From NCBI RefSeq assembly GCF_018320785.1, contig NC_054885.1, forward strand, positions 8,630,921 through 8,694,920: 64,000 nt of DNA. Direction: 5' to 3'. Positions 17,820 through 28,059 of the stretch are shown here, in pieces. Below the pieces are notes generated by a model, which saw nothing but the letters and a program-made list of their open reading frames with translations, searched no databases and was not told the DNA's origin. The position numbers and the translations under genes were made by a program. Within the stretch, counting starts at the first letter, position 1; every line of letters starts with the position of its first letter. The DNA comes from Cheilinus undulatus. Its lineage: Eukaryota > Chordata > Actinopteri > Labriformes > Labridae.

Positions 17820-20604
17820 GATGGACATCACCATGGCATGCCAAAAAACACAGTGAAAACTTTTTTCATGTTGGCAGAGAAGTGAGGAGAACCCATGTAA
17901 ATTCCAAGGTAAGAACAGGAACAATAGCAATTTCTATTACAGAATTATGCAGATGTTTTTTAATTCTACTTTTTTGTGTGTGGTTCATGAGATTTTTAGC
18001 ATGCAATAAACAAACCTGTGTATTTTAGGACCTTTGGACCTCCAGCATTTTGCTGACAAGCGTGATTGCCTTGCAGCCAGTCAGGCAAAGACCTGGACTG
18101 AGAGGGACGGGGCCTCACTACACCCCAACACTGTTGCATGCAAATGGGGGCTGAAAAAGGAATTTGAACTTCAGGTAATTATTGTTCATTTTGGTGATTA
18201 TTAGTATTTGTGCAGGAGTCCACAGTCTGTGTTAAATGTTTGCGAATCAGAATGTGATCCGGTTAATATACCTGTTACTTCAGTGGGTGGGACCACTTAG
18301 GCCTTCTTGAACAAAGCCATACATAAATTAGATGCCATTTCCCATCCAGTGCTCCTGTATAAGTAGAAGGCTGCTGATTTCCTGGTTAAAGGCACTGTAC
18401 CATGTTATTTCTCCCTTATTCATCCCATGCCAATAATGGTGTTATATTCAAAGTTTATGATCTACATTCAGGAAGAAAAATGTTTATTTTAAACCATCAT
18501 GGATCACAAGCTTTTTCAATTGTTTTTAAAACAGCTGTGCATAAAAACCCCTTTATATGAATATATTTATTCTGAGGTAATCCTCAGTTTTGCTTCTGCA
18601 GGATGGACATCACCATGGCATGACAAAGACACAGTGAACCACTTTTGTTGGGTTTCAGAGGAGTGAGGACCCATCTGCATCCAAAAGTAAGAACAGGAAC
18701 TATAGCAATTCATTATTGCATACAAAGTTATGCAGATGTTTTTTAAATTCATCCGCTTTGTGTGGTTGGAACATATTTTTAGCATGCAAATGAATACATT
18801 TATATTATTTAGGACATTTGGACCTCCTCAATCATGCTGCTGATGAACATGATTGCCTTGCAGCCAGTCAGACAAAGACCTGGACTGAGAGAGGGACCGG
18901 GACTCACTACATCCTAACACTGTTTCATGCAAATGGAGGCTGAAAAATGCCCCCAAGTATCTGAACTTCAGGTAAATATCGTTCACTTTGGGTTAGTTTT
19001 TGTGCCGGAGTCCACTGTCTGTGTTGAATGTTTTAAGTAAAGGTAATTGAACCGGATCACATTCTGATTCATAGTGGGTGGGACCAAAAATCATTCACTC
19101 CCTCCTACTTGAACATTAGCAAGCATAAATAGATGCTACGGTGGATTTCAGATTGTATATTTTTGCTATGATCGAGATTAACCCATCCAGTACTCCTGTA
19201 TAAATGGAAGGCTGTTGATTTTCTAATTTTACCTTAGTTTCTCATTGTTTATCATAAAGGTGCTATATTCAAAGTTTATGATCTACAAGCAGTGAGAAAA
19301 ATGTTTGTTTTAAACCAACAAAGAGCACAGACTGTCAGCTGTTTTGAAACAGCTGTGCATGAAAGAATCCCTTTGTATGAATTTCTTTTTTCTGAGGTAT
19401 TCCTCATTTTTGCTGCTGCAGGATGGACATCACCATGTTATGTTAAGGACTGAGTGAACCACTTTTGTCATGTTGGCAGAGAAGTGATGACCCATCTGCA
19501 TCCCAAGGTAAGCACAGGAATAATGAAATTTCTCTTTTGCATACAAAGTTATGGAGATGTTTTTTGTGGTTAGAACAGATTTTTTCATACAAATAAATTA
19601 AATTATATATTTTAGGACCCTTGGACCTCCTCCGTCATGTTGCTGATGCGCATGATTGCCTTGCAGCCAGTCAGATAAAGACCTGGAATGGGAGAGGGAT
19701 GGCTCACGACAGCCCAACACTGTTGCATGCAAACGGAGGCTGAAAAATGCCCCTAGGTATCTGAACTTCAGGTAAATTTTGTTTATTTGGCTCTGAAGGC
19801 TGCTGGTTTTCTGGTTAAAGGCACTGTACCACATTTTTTCAACCCATGTCAACAATGGGATAAACCTCATTTTTGCTTCGACAGGATGGACAATACTATG
19901 TCAAAGGCAGTGAACCACTTCTGTCATGTTGGCAGAGAAGTGAGGATCCTTCTGCATTCCAAGGTAAAAGCAGGAACAATAGCAATTCTCTTATCTATTA
20001 CAAAGTTATGCCAGTGTCTTTATCTTTTCTAATCATTTTTTAATCTATTTTAGGACCTAGACTTCCTCCATCATGTTGCTGATGAGCATGATTGCCTTGT
20101 AGCCAGTCGGACAATGTCTTGGACTGAGATTTGGACTGGGGCTCCCTATGGCCTAACACTGTTGCATGCAAACAGGGGCTGAAATGCCCATTGAGTACCT
20201 GAACCTCAGGTAAATGTTTATTTTACATGATTGTTGTTGTTTGCAGATGTTACTGCTGCAGGTGTCAATAGTTTTTTTTTTGTTTGTTTGTTTTTTGCAT
20301 GTTACGTGTAAATCAACCAGATCACATTTTGATTTATGGGTGGGACCAAGGCATTCTTGATCATAGGCATTCATAATTAGATGCTACATTGGATTTCGTG
20401 TTGTGTATCGTTGCTACTATTTTGATAAGATCTAGACTGGCCTATATAGTACTCCTGTATAAACTGAAGGCTGCTGGTTTTTTGATTAAAAGCACTTTAC
20501 CATATTGTTTCTTCTGCAGGATTGGCGTCACCATGGCATGTGAAGGACCAAGTGAACCACTTCTGTCATATTGCAGAAGCGTGATGTTCCATCTGCAGTC
20601 CAAG
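17820..20604 (+). repeat. Tandem array of exon-pair units (A-intron-B-intron), five A and four B copies
   Basis: Units start at 17820, 18602, 19422, 19885 and 20520. A copies share GATGGACATCACCATGGCAT, then GTTGGCAGAGAAGTGAGGA. B copies share CATGATTGCCTTGCAGCCAG, then CTGAACTTCAG. A-to-B introns are 120, 126, 108 and 90 nt. B-to-A introns are 427, 450, 113 and 310 nt; the 113-nt one has an internal loss. Introns are also homologous between units (for example CCAGTGCTCCTGTATAA). So whole genomic units were duplicated and the splice sites were retained. Confidence 0.8.
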
Positions 20605-20639
20605 GTAAGGGCAGGAAAATATCAATTTTCTGTTTTATG

Positions 20640-21156
20640 GAGTGTCCAACTCGAGGCTTAGAGGCCAAATCTGGCCCTTTCACAGTTGTACCCTCCTACA
20701 AGATTTTTTGTTTTTTAAAATTGTAACTGGCACACCAGTATAAGGTCTGCAGATTTCCTCCAGTTTAAATGTGTAAACTTAACCTTGAAGAACACTTAAG
20801 TCATGAAAAACTTTAATACTCCTAATTTTGACTTTCTCTCTCATATATTTGCCTTTTAAAACATTATTTTGACCATTTAAACCTGTGATTTTGAATGTTA
20901 TTACATATGTTGACTGTTTAAACTCATGATTTTTAATGTTATCTCATGTTTTGACATTTACAACTCATTGGGTTGACTTTCTCTCTAATATATGCCTTTT
21001 AAAAACATTATTTTGTTCTCAATCATAAATCATCAATAAACCTTTTTCTTCTGTAATTCATTACTAATAAAAAAAGTGGGATTGACTGTTAGGCTCTTAA
21101 GTTAGACGTGAGTTCAGAATCCAGCCCCTTCTGTGGTTGAGATCGACATCCCTGAT
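20640..21156 (+). mobile_element. Decayed non-autonomous hAT element
   Basis: Left end GGAGTGTCCAACTCGAGGC; right end reverse-complemented CAGGGATGTCGATCTCAACC. The interior resembles the elements at 3661 and 16873 (GACTTTCTCTCTCATATATT words). It interrupts the intron that follows the fifth A exon. I could not find a convincing target duplication. Confidence 0.7.
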
Positions 21157-24006
21157 CTATTACCTACAAAGCTTTGCCAGTTATTTTGTGTTTATGTGGT
21201 TGGGACAGATTTATAAATATGAGCAAAATAAATGTACCATGTGCATCAGCAATCCTTTACAATAAGAGGTTAATGAGTAAATCCTATGTTGTGTTTTGCA
21301 TTGACCCAGAAAGGGGGAGACGGCCTGTTTAGCCCTGGGAACACATGAACGAGGAAAACCAACCTTGATCAGAAGGGCCTTCAGCAACAACCTTGTTATG
21401 AATTCATACTGTCCAGAAGTCCCATCACAGTGATGCATGATGGGAACTTGTGTTATCCCAAAACGCTTTTCTGGAGCTCCTCTGTCAGAGCTGCACAGAC
21501 ACCCCTGAACGTCTCTTGCCAATGGGTCCTTCAACTCAGAGGAGGTGTAGGAAGAGACACCAAGGATGGCGGAGGTTTTTATCCAAGCGGAGGTCTGGAA
21601 AACATTCCCCTCCCTGGCCACGTGCAGTCGCTGGACAACAGATGATGCAAGTGCTAGGACTGATTTTCAGATTGTATCTGTGCTCTGTTTTGTGGACTAA
21701 GCTGGTCTGGCTTTTGGACTTTTGTGGACACAGGATAGTGAAGTCAGCATAGAAAGAAGAAATGTCTGCTTAGTGTAATCCTTGATGTGCCCCCATTCTG
21801 CCAGATTTAGAAGAGATAACATGCTTACATTGGACATCATTTTTATTAATTTTTAGACAAAGAGCTGCCTTATCTAAAACAACATAGCTGCTTCTATTCC
21901 TCCTAAAGTTAACTTATTAAAAACAAGTCTGTCCTAAGACAGTTGGCCAATGTCCAACTGCAAATGAGATGCTGTAACACACACTAAAAAGATGGTAGTA
22001 TAACGTTTTCTCTTTCAAACATATATCAGAAAGTGTCTTCACAGGCAGACAGCAGAATATGAGCTGCAGGTTGAACTTGGGCTTCAATAACAGCTATTTT
22101 GTCAACTATATAATCCATTTAGGTCCTCTTTCTTGGGGTTCCTGAAGATCCTTGAAAGATCTTAGTCTTAAATTGCACATTTGAATTTAAGGCCTTAAAA
22201 AGTCTTAATTTTTCTAGTGAGAGGTTATGATTTCATAAGGCACAGTGACTTAGACATTTTCTCATGTAATCTTTGTTTTTTAGCCAACCTTTAAATATTT
22301 AAAACATCTTCTTCTACAAATTGTAGCATGAATAATCACCAGAATTCAGAGAACTTGGTGATGGGTGTAGATTTCCTGGGGGAGGGCCCTTAGACCCCCA
22401 CTTTACTTTATCTTCATCAGTGTGATAAAATTCACTCTGTACTGTTGCAAAACACAAATGCAGTTCTCTAACATCTGGGCTACCAGGTTGCCAATGTGAA
22501 AATCTATGCAGGCCACCCTTATTTTAACTTTTTTCCTCCAAAAAGCGTTATTCTGGTTTTTAATAGTTGTTTCAAATCCGCTCAGCATGCCTGCTTAAAA
22601 CAGCTGATACTGATAAATGTCAGTATATGGCATATTTTTTTTTAGAATTGAGGCATTGAATGGACCAGAAATCATCAAATTTAGGCATCTATGGTAAAAT
22701 ATTTTTTTGTCCTATACCATTGATAGAGGCATATAACATTTCAACAGTTGTTGTTCATTTTTCTAAGTTCAGGTCTTAAATTGTAGGACCCCAGCTTTCT
22801 ATTAATTAGTAAATCCCCTTTTTCCATCCTTTGATTTAAAAACAGATTCAGGCACATCCAGAGCTGTTATAACTGTTGTTTTAGCAAAGAGAGCAAAGAC
22901 AGGCTTCATGATTCAACCCCTGTTTTAGTGCTTTCTCTCTGATTTTAAATTTATTATTTAGCTCCCTCATGTTTATGTTGCAGCATATTTATCATTGCCA
23001 CAAGACAGTGACCGAGACAAACACCAAATGGGTCGGAGTTCATCATCATACAGTCAGGATTCAGGAGGTCACAGAAGCAGCTTTATCCCTTAAAATGTGT
23101 TCTCAAGGTTCCAGAGATTGTTTTCGATGCTTTGAAAAACTGATCATATTTCTGATGTATAAAAGAACTGCTTTTTGTTACTGATCACCACTGTGTTAAT
23201 GGTGGAGCTTTATTTACCACTAGAATGTTTACTGACACTCATTCATGAAGTAGAAGATGTTAAAATGATCAAGTGCCACTTCAATGTCAAATTGGAAAAA
23301 AAAAAATTACAATCAAAGAAAGTGTTAGCACCCAACCTGTGAGAGAATACCTTAACAACAATTATGGCATAATCTAATATTATTCTTTAACTTCCATTCT
23401 TTTTAATCTTAATAAATGTAGTTTGCCATCAGAAATGTTTTGCAAAAATATAATCTTTAGAGAATGTGTAGAGGTCAATTTTAACAAAGTAGTTGATTTA
23501 AGGGACCCACCTTTACTTTGTCTGTACTACTGCTCTTGAGTTCTCTATTATAAAAAGCATGGATTCCTGCAGCCCTACTCATTTCTATGTTTAAGTCCTT
23601 TGTCTTGTTTTCATGATTGTGCAAAGCTAAAATAAAAGGGACTTGATTAATTATGCTAGTATATGGACATAAGCATTGAGAAGAGGATAAGTCCGTAGAG
23701 ATCTTGACTTGAAAAATCGTCCCCGTGACAAAGTCAGTTTCTTGCAATAAGCAGTGCAAGAACATTTATCTGAATTTCTTACTTTTAGCAAAGAAGGTAC
23801 AGTTAGAAACCGTCACACTACCATTACTTCGATTTAAAAAATGAAATGCTAAACATCTGAGGGTGCATTTGAAATATTCTCTGATCAGTTCAGCATCATT
23901 GTGGCATGTGAGAGTTCATGGTTAGTCAAAGACTGCACATTTTTTGACCTTGACTTGCACAGAGAAGGTAAAGGTACAGTAATTAACTCCTGTTTTCTCT
24001 CTTTAG
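21157..24006. other. No gene recognised; presumed lncRNA intron
   Basis: This contains AT-rich, apparently unique sequence. A GC-richer patch at 21420-21650 has short open frames on both strands but no domain or splice support. Confidence 0.4.
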
Positions 24007-24837
24007 CTCTCTGCTGATGTGTCATGGACTTCATGTGACAATAAAGAACCTTGTGCTCTAAACCTTGAGGAAATACAAGGTTAGCAATTTCATTGGACTT
24101 CAAGATAATAATTCAGGTGGTAATAAAACTGATATGTTTTCCTTTTTCTGAATTCTAAAATTATTTTTTTCCCCTTCTCAGGTTCTTTTTGAAGAGGAAG
24201 ACTGAGTGGTGATCTGCCATGTTGACCAACTCAGATCGGTAAACTTCCTCTGGATGTGTAGTCCTTCTTTGATAAAACTAAACGCAAAAATACAAGACAA
24301 AAAGGAAAACTCTGTGGCCAGGAGGACTCTGTCTCCTCATGGAATATCTATGGAATGATGGTCTACATTAGGAGAGTGTGGTTCCTTTTTAAAGAGGACA
24401 GACATCAAGTCTGGTTACCCAGCAGGCCAAATGTACTGTTGCAGTAACTGTGTGCACTTAGAAAAGTAGCTTTAAAATGGCAGCATAAACTCAGCATGCA
24501 CAGCCTTGTTCAGCCCTTTAAGAGTTGAGCATAAAAGAGTTGAAATTTAAAGTTATAAGTCACAGGAATATAACATCGGTGGGATATTTGAGGTCAAGAG
24601 TTGGGTAGAAGTTGGTTACAGAAAAAGGAAAATGCTTTCGAACATTGCCCCATCCAAATAAAAAAACTGAGTTCACGTGCTTCCATGGCTGTTAAAAGGC
24701 TCTCAAACTTTACTACAAGGAGAAACTTCAATAACTAATATTACAGAGTACATGATATGATATGCAATAACCTAAGAACACATTTTTATTGCATTATACA
24801 GAATATTATTTAAAAATAAAATAAGATTTAAAAATTA

Positions 24838-25120
24838 CAGAAGCTGCTGGTGAGGTTGAAGTTGAAACTTGAGGTGTGGCACCATCAGTAGGGCCTGTCC
24901 AGGCTGCCGCAGGATGGCTGGGACCAAATATTGGGCTGCATGTTGTACCTTCGACCATATTCAGCTTGGAGGCCAGGGCTAAGCCTGTACCTCGGGCAGC
25001 TGTGTGACCGCGGCTATCATAGGAGGCAGCACACAGCTGAGGGCTTCATCAGCTGCTTCCTCTCTCCTTTCTCCTCAGTCTGTTTCACAGCCTGGTCAGC
25101 TGCAGTTGTAGACACCTGGG
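24838..25120 (-). repeat. Left arm of a long inverted repeat
   Basis: Reverse-complemented, this matches 27715-27965. Both end in CAACCTC(A)CCAGCAGCTTCTG, and both contain CTG(C/A)-CAGCCTGGAC and a GCTGAAT-TGGT block further inward. The right arm is in direct orientation, so the pair encloses about 3.1 kb. Confidence 0.7.
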
Positions 25121-25290
25121 TGGTCCGTGCCAAGGTAGAGTTCCTGGTGCCATTTTTGCTCTGACTGGACCTGTGACGTGATTTTCCACAGGGGTGTCAG
25201 AACCACAAAGCACGATCGTGTTGGAGGATGTGATGTTTTTTTGTGTTTGTTCAGTGGTCAGTTAGGTTTGACTGTGAGGTGGTTTATAAA

Positions 25291-26291
25291 GGTAGCTGGT
25301 AAATCACCCAAATGACAGATTAAGATAGCTTAGGGGTTGTATAGTCAGGTGTTTAGATATATATTTAAGACACTCGGGTGATGGATGGAGCTGGGGTGTC
25401 CACCTGTGGAAGGCTGACTTCCTGGGCAAGGTGAAAGTAAACATCTCAGGCAGATTTGTGATCATCTGCTTCCTGGTTAGTTTTCATTTACATTCAGGGT
25501 TGGGGTGAGAGAAGCATCTGCACTGATCGTAAGCTGTCTGTCTGTGGGTTATCCTGAAGGTTCTTGTCACACCCACTGTCCCTGTGCATGGTGCTTTACA
25601 GGACCAGTGAGGCTTGAGATGTAGAGTCTTGTGTCTAGGTGTATTGTGACTGCAGAGAAGGCCTTGGTGTGCTGACGGCTCAGAATCCCGAAACCATATA
25701 ATTGTGTACCTTTTACACAAACCCCTGAGCCCTCGGTGCATCATGGTTCTGTGGCTGCTGTATGCTTAGGTGCAGGACTCTCCCTTAAGCCTCGCCGGCC
25801 TTGTGGACGCCAGGCATGGTGATTTGGGTGTGAGAAGACTCCTCAGGACAACCTGTAGACGGATGGCTGACTGATCAGTGTGCATGGTTCTCTTATTCTG
25901 ACTCTTGAATGTCAATGAGGCTACCAGGTTGTGGTTGATCACATCTTTGTCAGAGATGGATGTTTTCACCGTGCAAAGGAACTCAAATTTTCACAGGTGG
26001 GATGTGCTTGTACCCAGCTCCTGGTATGTCTTTTTGATTGTTTGCTAGGTTGTCTTTTTGCAGGTAAGGTAGCACAGGGATTAGCATGTTAGCACATAGG
26101 TTTTAGAGTAGCATCTTGCACCCTTTGCGTGCAGCATCTGTGGGTAGTTTCTGGTTGTCCTGCTGGCTCAGGGGTTTGTTAAGGTACACTTTTGTATGGT
26201 TTCGGGATTCTGAGCCTGTGGGATGACCAGATGCCAACTGCACCTGTTGTATTCAAAGCAGCAAGATACTAGGATGAAGGCTTTAGAGGCC
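25291..26291 (+). repeat. 1-kb direct repeat, copy 1
   Basis: It is nearly identical to 26454-27454 at an offset of 1,163 bp, from AAGATAGCTTAGGGGTTGTA to AGCAGCAAGATACTAGGATG. It contains an internal inverted pair of about 52 bp (25677-25731 against 26165-26216). No gene is supported; open frames here exist in both copies but lack any domain. Confidence 0.92.
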
Positions 26292-26453
26292 CACAGATGT
26301 CCAGGGTAGTGTCTGTTAGGAGGAGAGGCATGTCATACATCTGCACTCCTGGTTTTTATAGATATGAAGCTGAGGGTTTTTATGTTAGGTTTCTGTGCTG
26401 ATCGTTGAGTGGCCATAGCTAACACAGTGTACAACTGCAGGGAAGTTTGCTAT

Positions 26454-27454
26454 CGTAGTTGGTAGATCACCCAAGTGAAAGATTAAGATAGCTTAGGGGT
26501 TGTATAGTCAGGTGTTTAGACATATATTTAAGACACTCGGGTGATGGATGGAGCTGGGGTGTCCACCTGTGGAAGGCTGACTTCCTGGGCACGGTGAAAG
26601 TAAACATCTCAGGCAGATTTGTGATCATCTGCTTCCTGGTTAGTTTTCATTTACATTCAGGGTTGGGGTGAGAGAAGCATCTGCACTGATCGTAAGCTGT
26701 CTGTCTGTGGGTTATCCTGAAGGGTCTTGTCACACCCCTTGTCCCTGTGCATGGTGCTTTACAGGACCAGTGAGGCTTGAGGTGTAGAGTCTTGTGTCTA
26801 GGTGTATTGTGACTGCAGAGAAGGCCTTGGTGTGCTGACGGCTCAGAATCCCGAAACCATATAATTGTGTACCTTTTACACAAACCCCTGAGCCCTCAGT
26901 GTATCAAAGTTCTGTGGTTGCTGTATGCTTAAGCGCAGGACTCTCCCTTAAGCCTCGCCAGCCTTGTGGACGCTAGGCATGGTGATTTGGGTGTGAGAAG
27001 ACTCCTCAGGACAACCTGTAGACGGATGGCTGACTGATCAGTGTGCATGGTTCTCTTATTCTGACTCTTGAATGTCAATGAGGCTACCAGGTTGTGGTTG
27101 ATCACATCTTTGTCAGAGATGGATGTTTTCACCGTGCAAAGGAACTCAAATTTTCACAGGTGGGATGTGCTTGTACCCAGCTGCTGTTGTCTTTTTGATT
27201 GTTTGCTAGGTTGTCTTTCTGCAGGTGAAGTAGCACAGGGATTAGCATGTTAGCACATAGGTTTTAGAGTAGCATCTTGCACCCTTTGCGTGCAGCATCT
27301 GTGGGTAGTGTCTGGTTGTCCTGCTGGCTCAGGGGTTTTTTAAGGTACACTTTTGTATGGTTTCGGGATTCTGAGCCTGTGGGATGACCAGATGCCAACT
27401 GCACCTGCTGTATTCAAAGCAGCAAGATACTAGGATGAAGCCTTTAGTGGCCTT
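26454..27454 (+). repeat. 1-kb direct repeat, copy 2
   Basis: The second copy of the 25291-26291 segment has scattered substitutions and small indels. Its internal inverted pair is at 26840-26894 and 27326-27377. About 160 bp of unrelated sequence separates the two copies. Confidence 0.92.
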
Positions 27455-27714
27455 GCAAGACAGTGTTGGTGTAGGTAGAATCTTGTTTGAATTGTTGGTT
27501 TTGTGAGCATTATTGGATTTATGAGTTAGGAAGCCCCACAATGCCTTTGTGTCTGTCTGACAAGTCCACTGGTGGTCATGTTGTAGGGCTGGACTTGGTG
27601 AATCTGGGGCCAGTAACTATGCGTCATGGTGAAGACCTCCTAGTGGTCTGTGTTCTGCACTGTGCAGGTTGTGTGATGGTCTGACAGCATTCCATCCCCA
27701 ACATTCTGTTTAAT

Positions 27715-27965
27715 ACCAGTTCTGGGTGTATCCTGGCCTCTGGAAGCCATATTGTTGCTGATATTAACCTCATCCCTGTGTTGCCTCGTGTGATGGTAAA
27801 CGCGCTCCTCAGCAGCTCGACGTACAGGTGTAGCCCTGACCTCTCTGCTGAATGTGGTTCAAAGGCTCTACAGGCAGCGTCAATGGGGTCTCAGTCCTCC
27901 TGCTGCAGCCTGGACTGGACAGCATGGGGTGCCACGTCCACAACCTCACCAGCAGCTTCTGCCGA
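27715..27965 (+). repeat. Right arm of the long inverted repeat
   Basis: It is homologous, in opposite orientation, to 24838-25120, ending CAACCTCACCAGCAGCTTCT. The strong hairpin at 27961-28009 begins at its outer edge. Confidence 0.7.
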
Positions 27966-28009
27966 GGAAGCTGGGGGCCATTACTAAAATGGTCCCCAGC
28001 TTCCTCGGC
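27961..28009. repeat. 22-bp stem, 5-base loop hairpin
   Basis: The arm GCCGAGGAAGCTGGGGGCCA plus TT pairs with AATGGTCCCCAGCTTCCTCG plus GC across the loop ACTAA, with a single G-U-type mismatch. Part of it is repeated again at 28025-28060 (CTAAAATGGTCCCCAGGCTG). Confidence 0.88.
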
Positions 28010-28059
28010 CGGAGGGCCATGGAGGCTGGGGGGCCTTTACTAAAATGGTCCCCAGGCTG

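Larger units (their letters stand above)
15920..24058 (+). ncRNA. Candidate spliced long non-coding RNA gene with tandemly repeated exon pairs
   Basis: The first exon, about 15920-16079, ends GTCGGACAG with donor GTAGGT. It is followed by alternating exons A (17820-17908, 18602-18686, 19422-19507, 19885-19963, 20520-20604) and B (18029-18174, 18813-18971, 19616-19771, 20054-20209). Every A and B copy has AG before it and GTAA after it. A possible last exon starts after CTCTCTTTAG at 24007 and carries AATAAA at 24040-24045. Each exon type has stops in its frames, and I find no protein match, so a non-coding product is the better reading. I looked for intronic C/D snoRNAs as in snoRNA host genes and found none convincing. 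The first-to-A and A5-to-last links are inferred. Confidence 0.5.

Noticed and set aside
17820..24006. snoRNA host gene with intronic C/D or H/ACA snoRNAs
   Set aside because: The exon layout suggested it, but I found no intron with a proper C box (RTGATGA), D box (CTGA) and closing stem. TGATGA in the B exons lacks a terminal stem. Left as a plain lncRNA candidate.
24182..24238. Additional exon between an AG after a T-rich tract and GTAAAC
   Set aside because: The borders are acceptable, but it lies beyond the AATAAA exon and nothing links it to the array.
24931..25164. 77-codon frame and the related one at 27778-27987
   Set aside because: Both lie in the arms of the long inverted repeat; similarity comes from the repeat, and no domain is seen.
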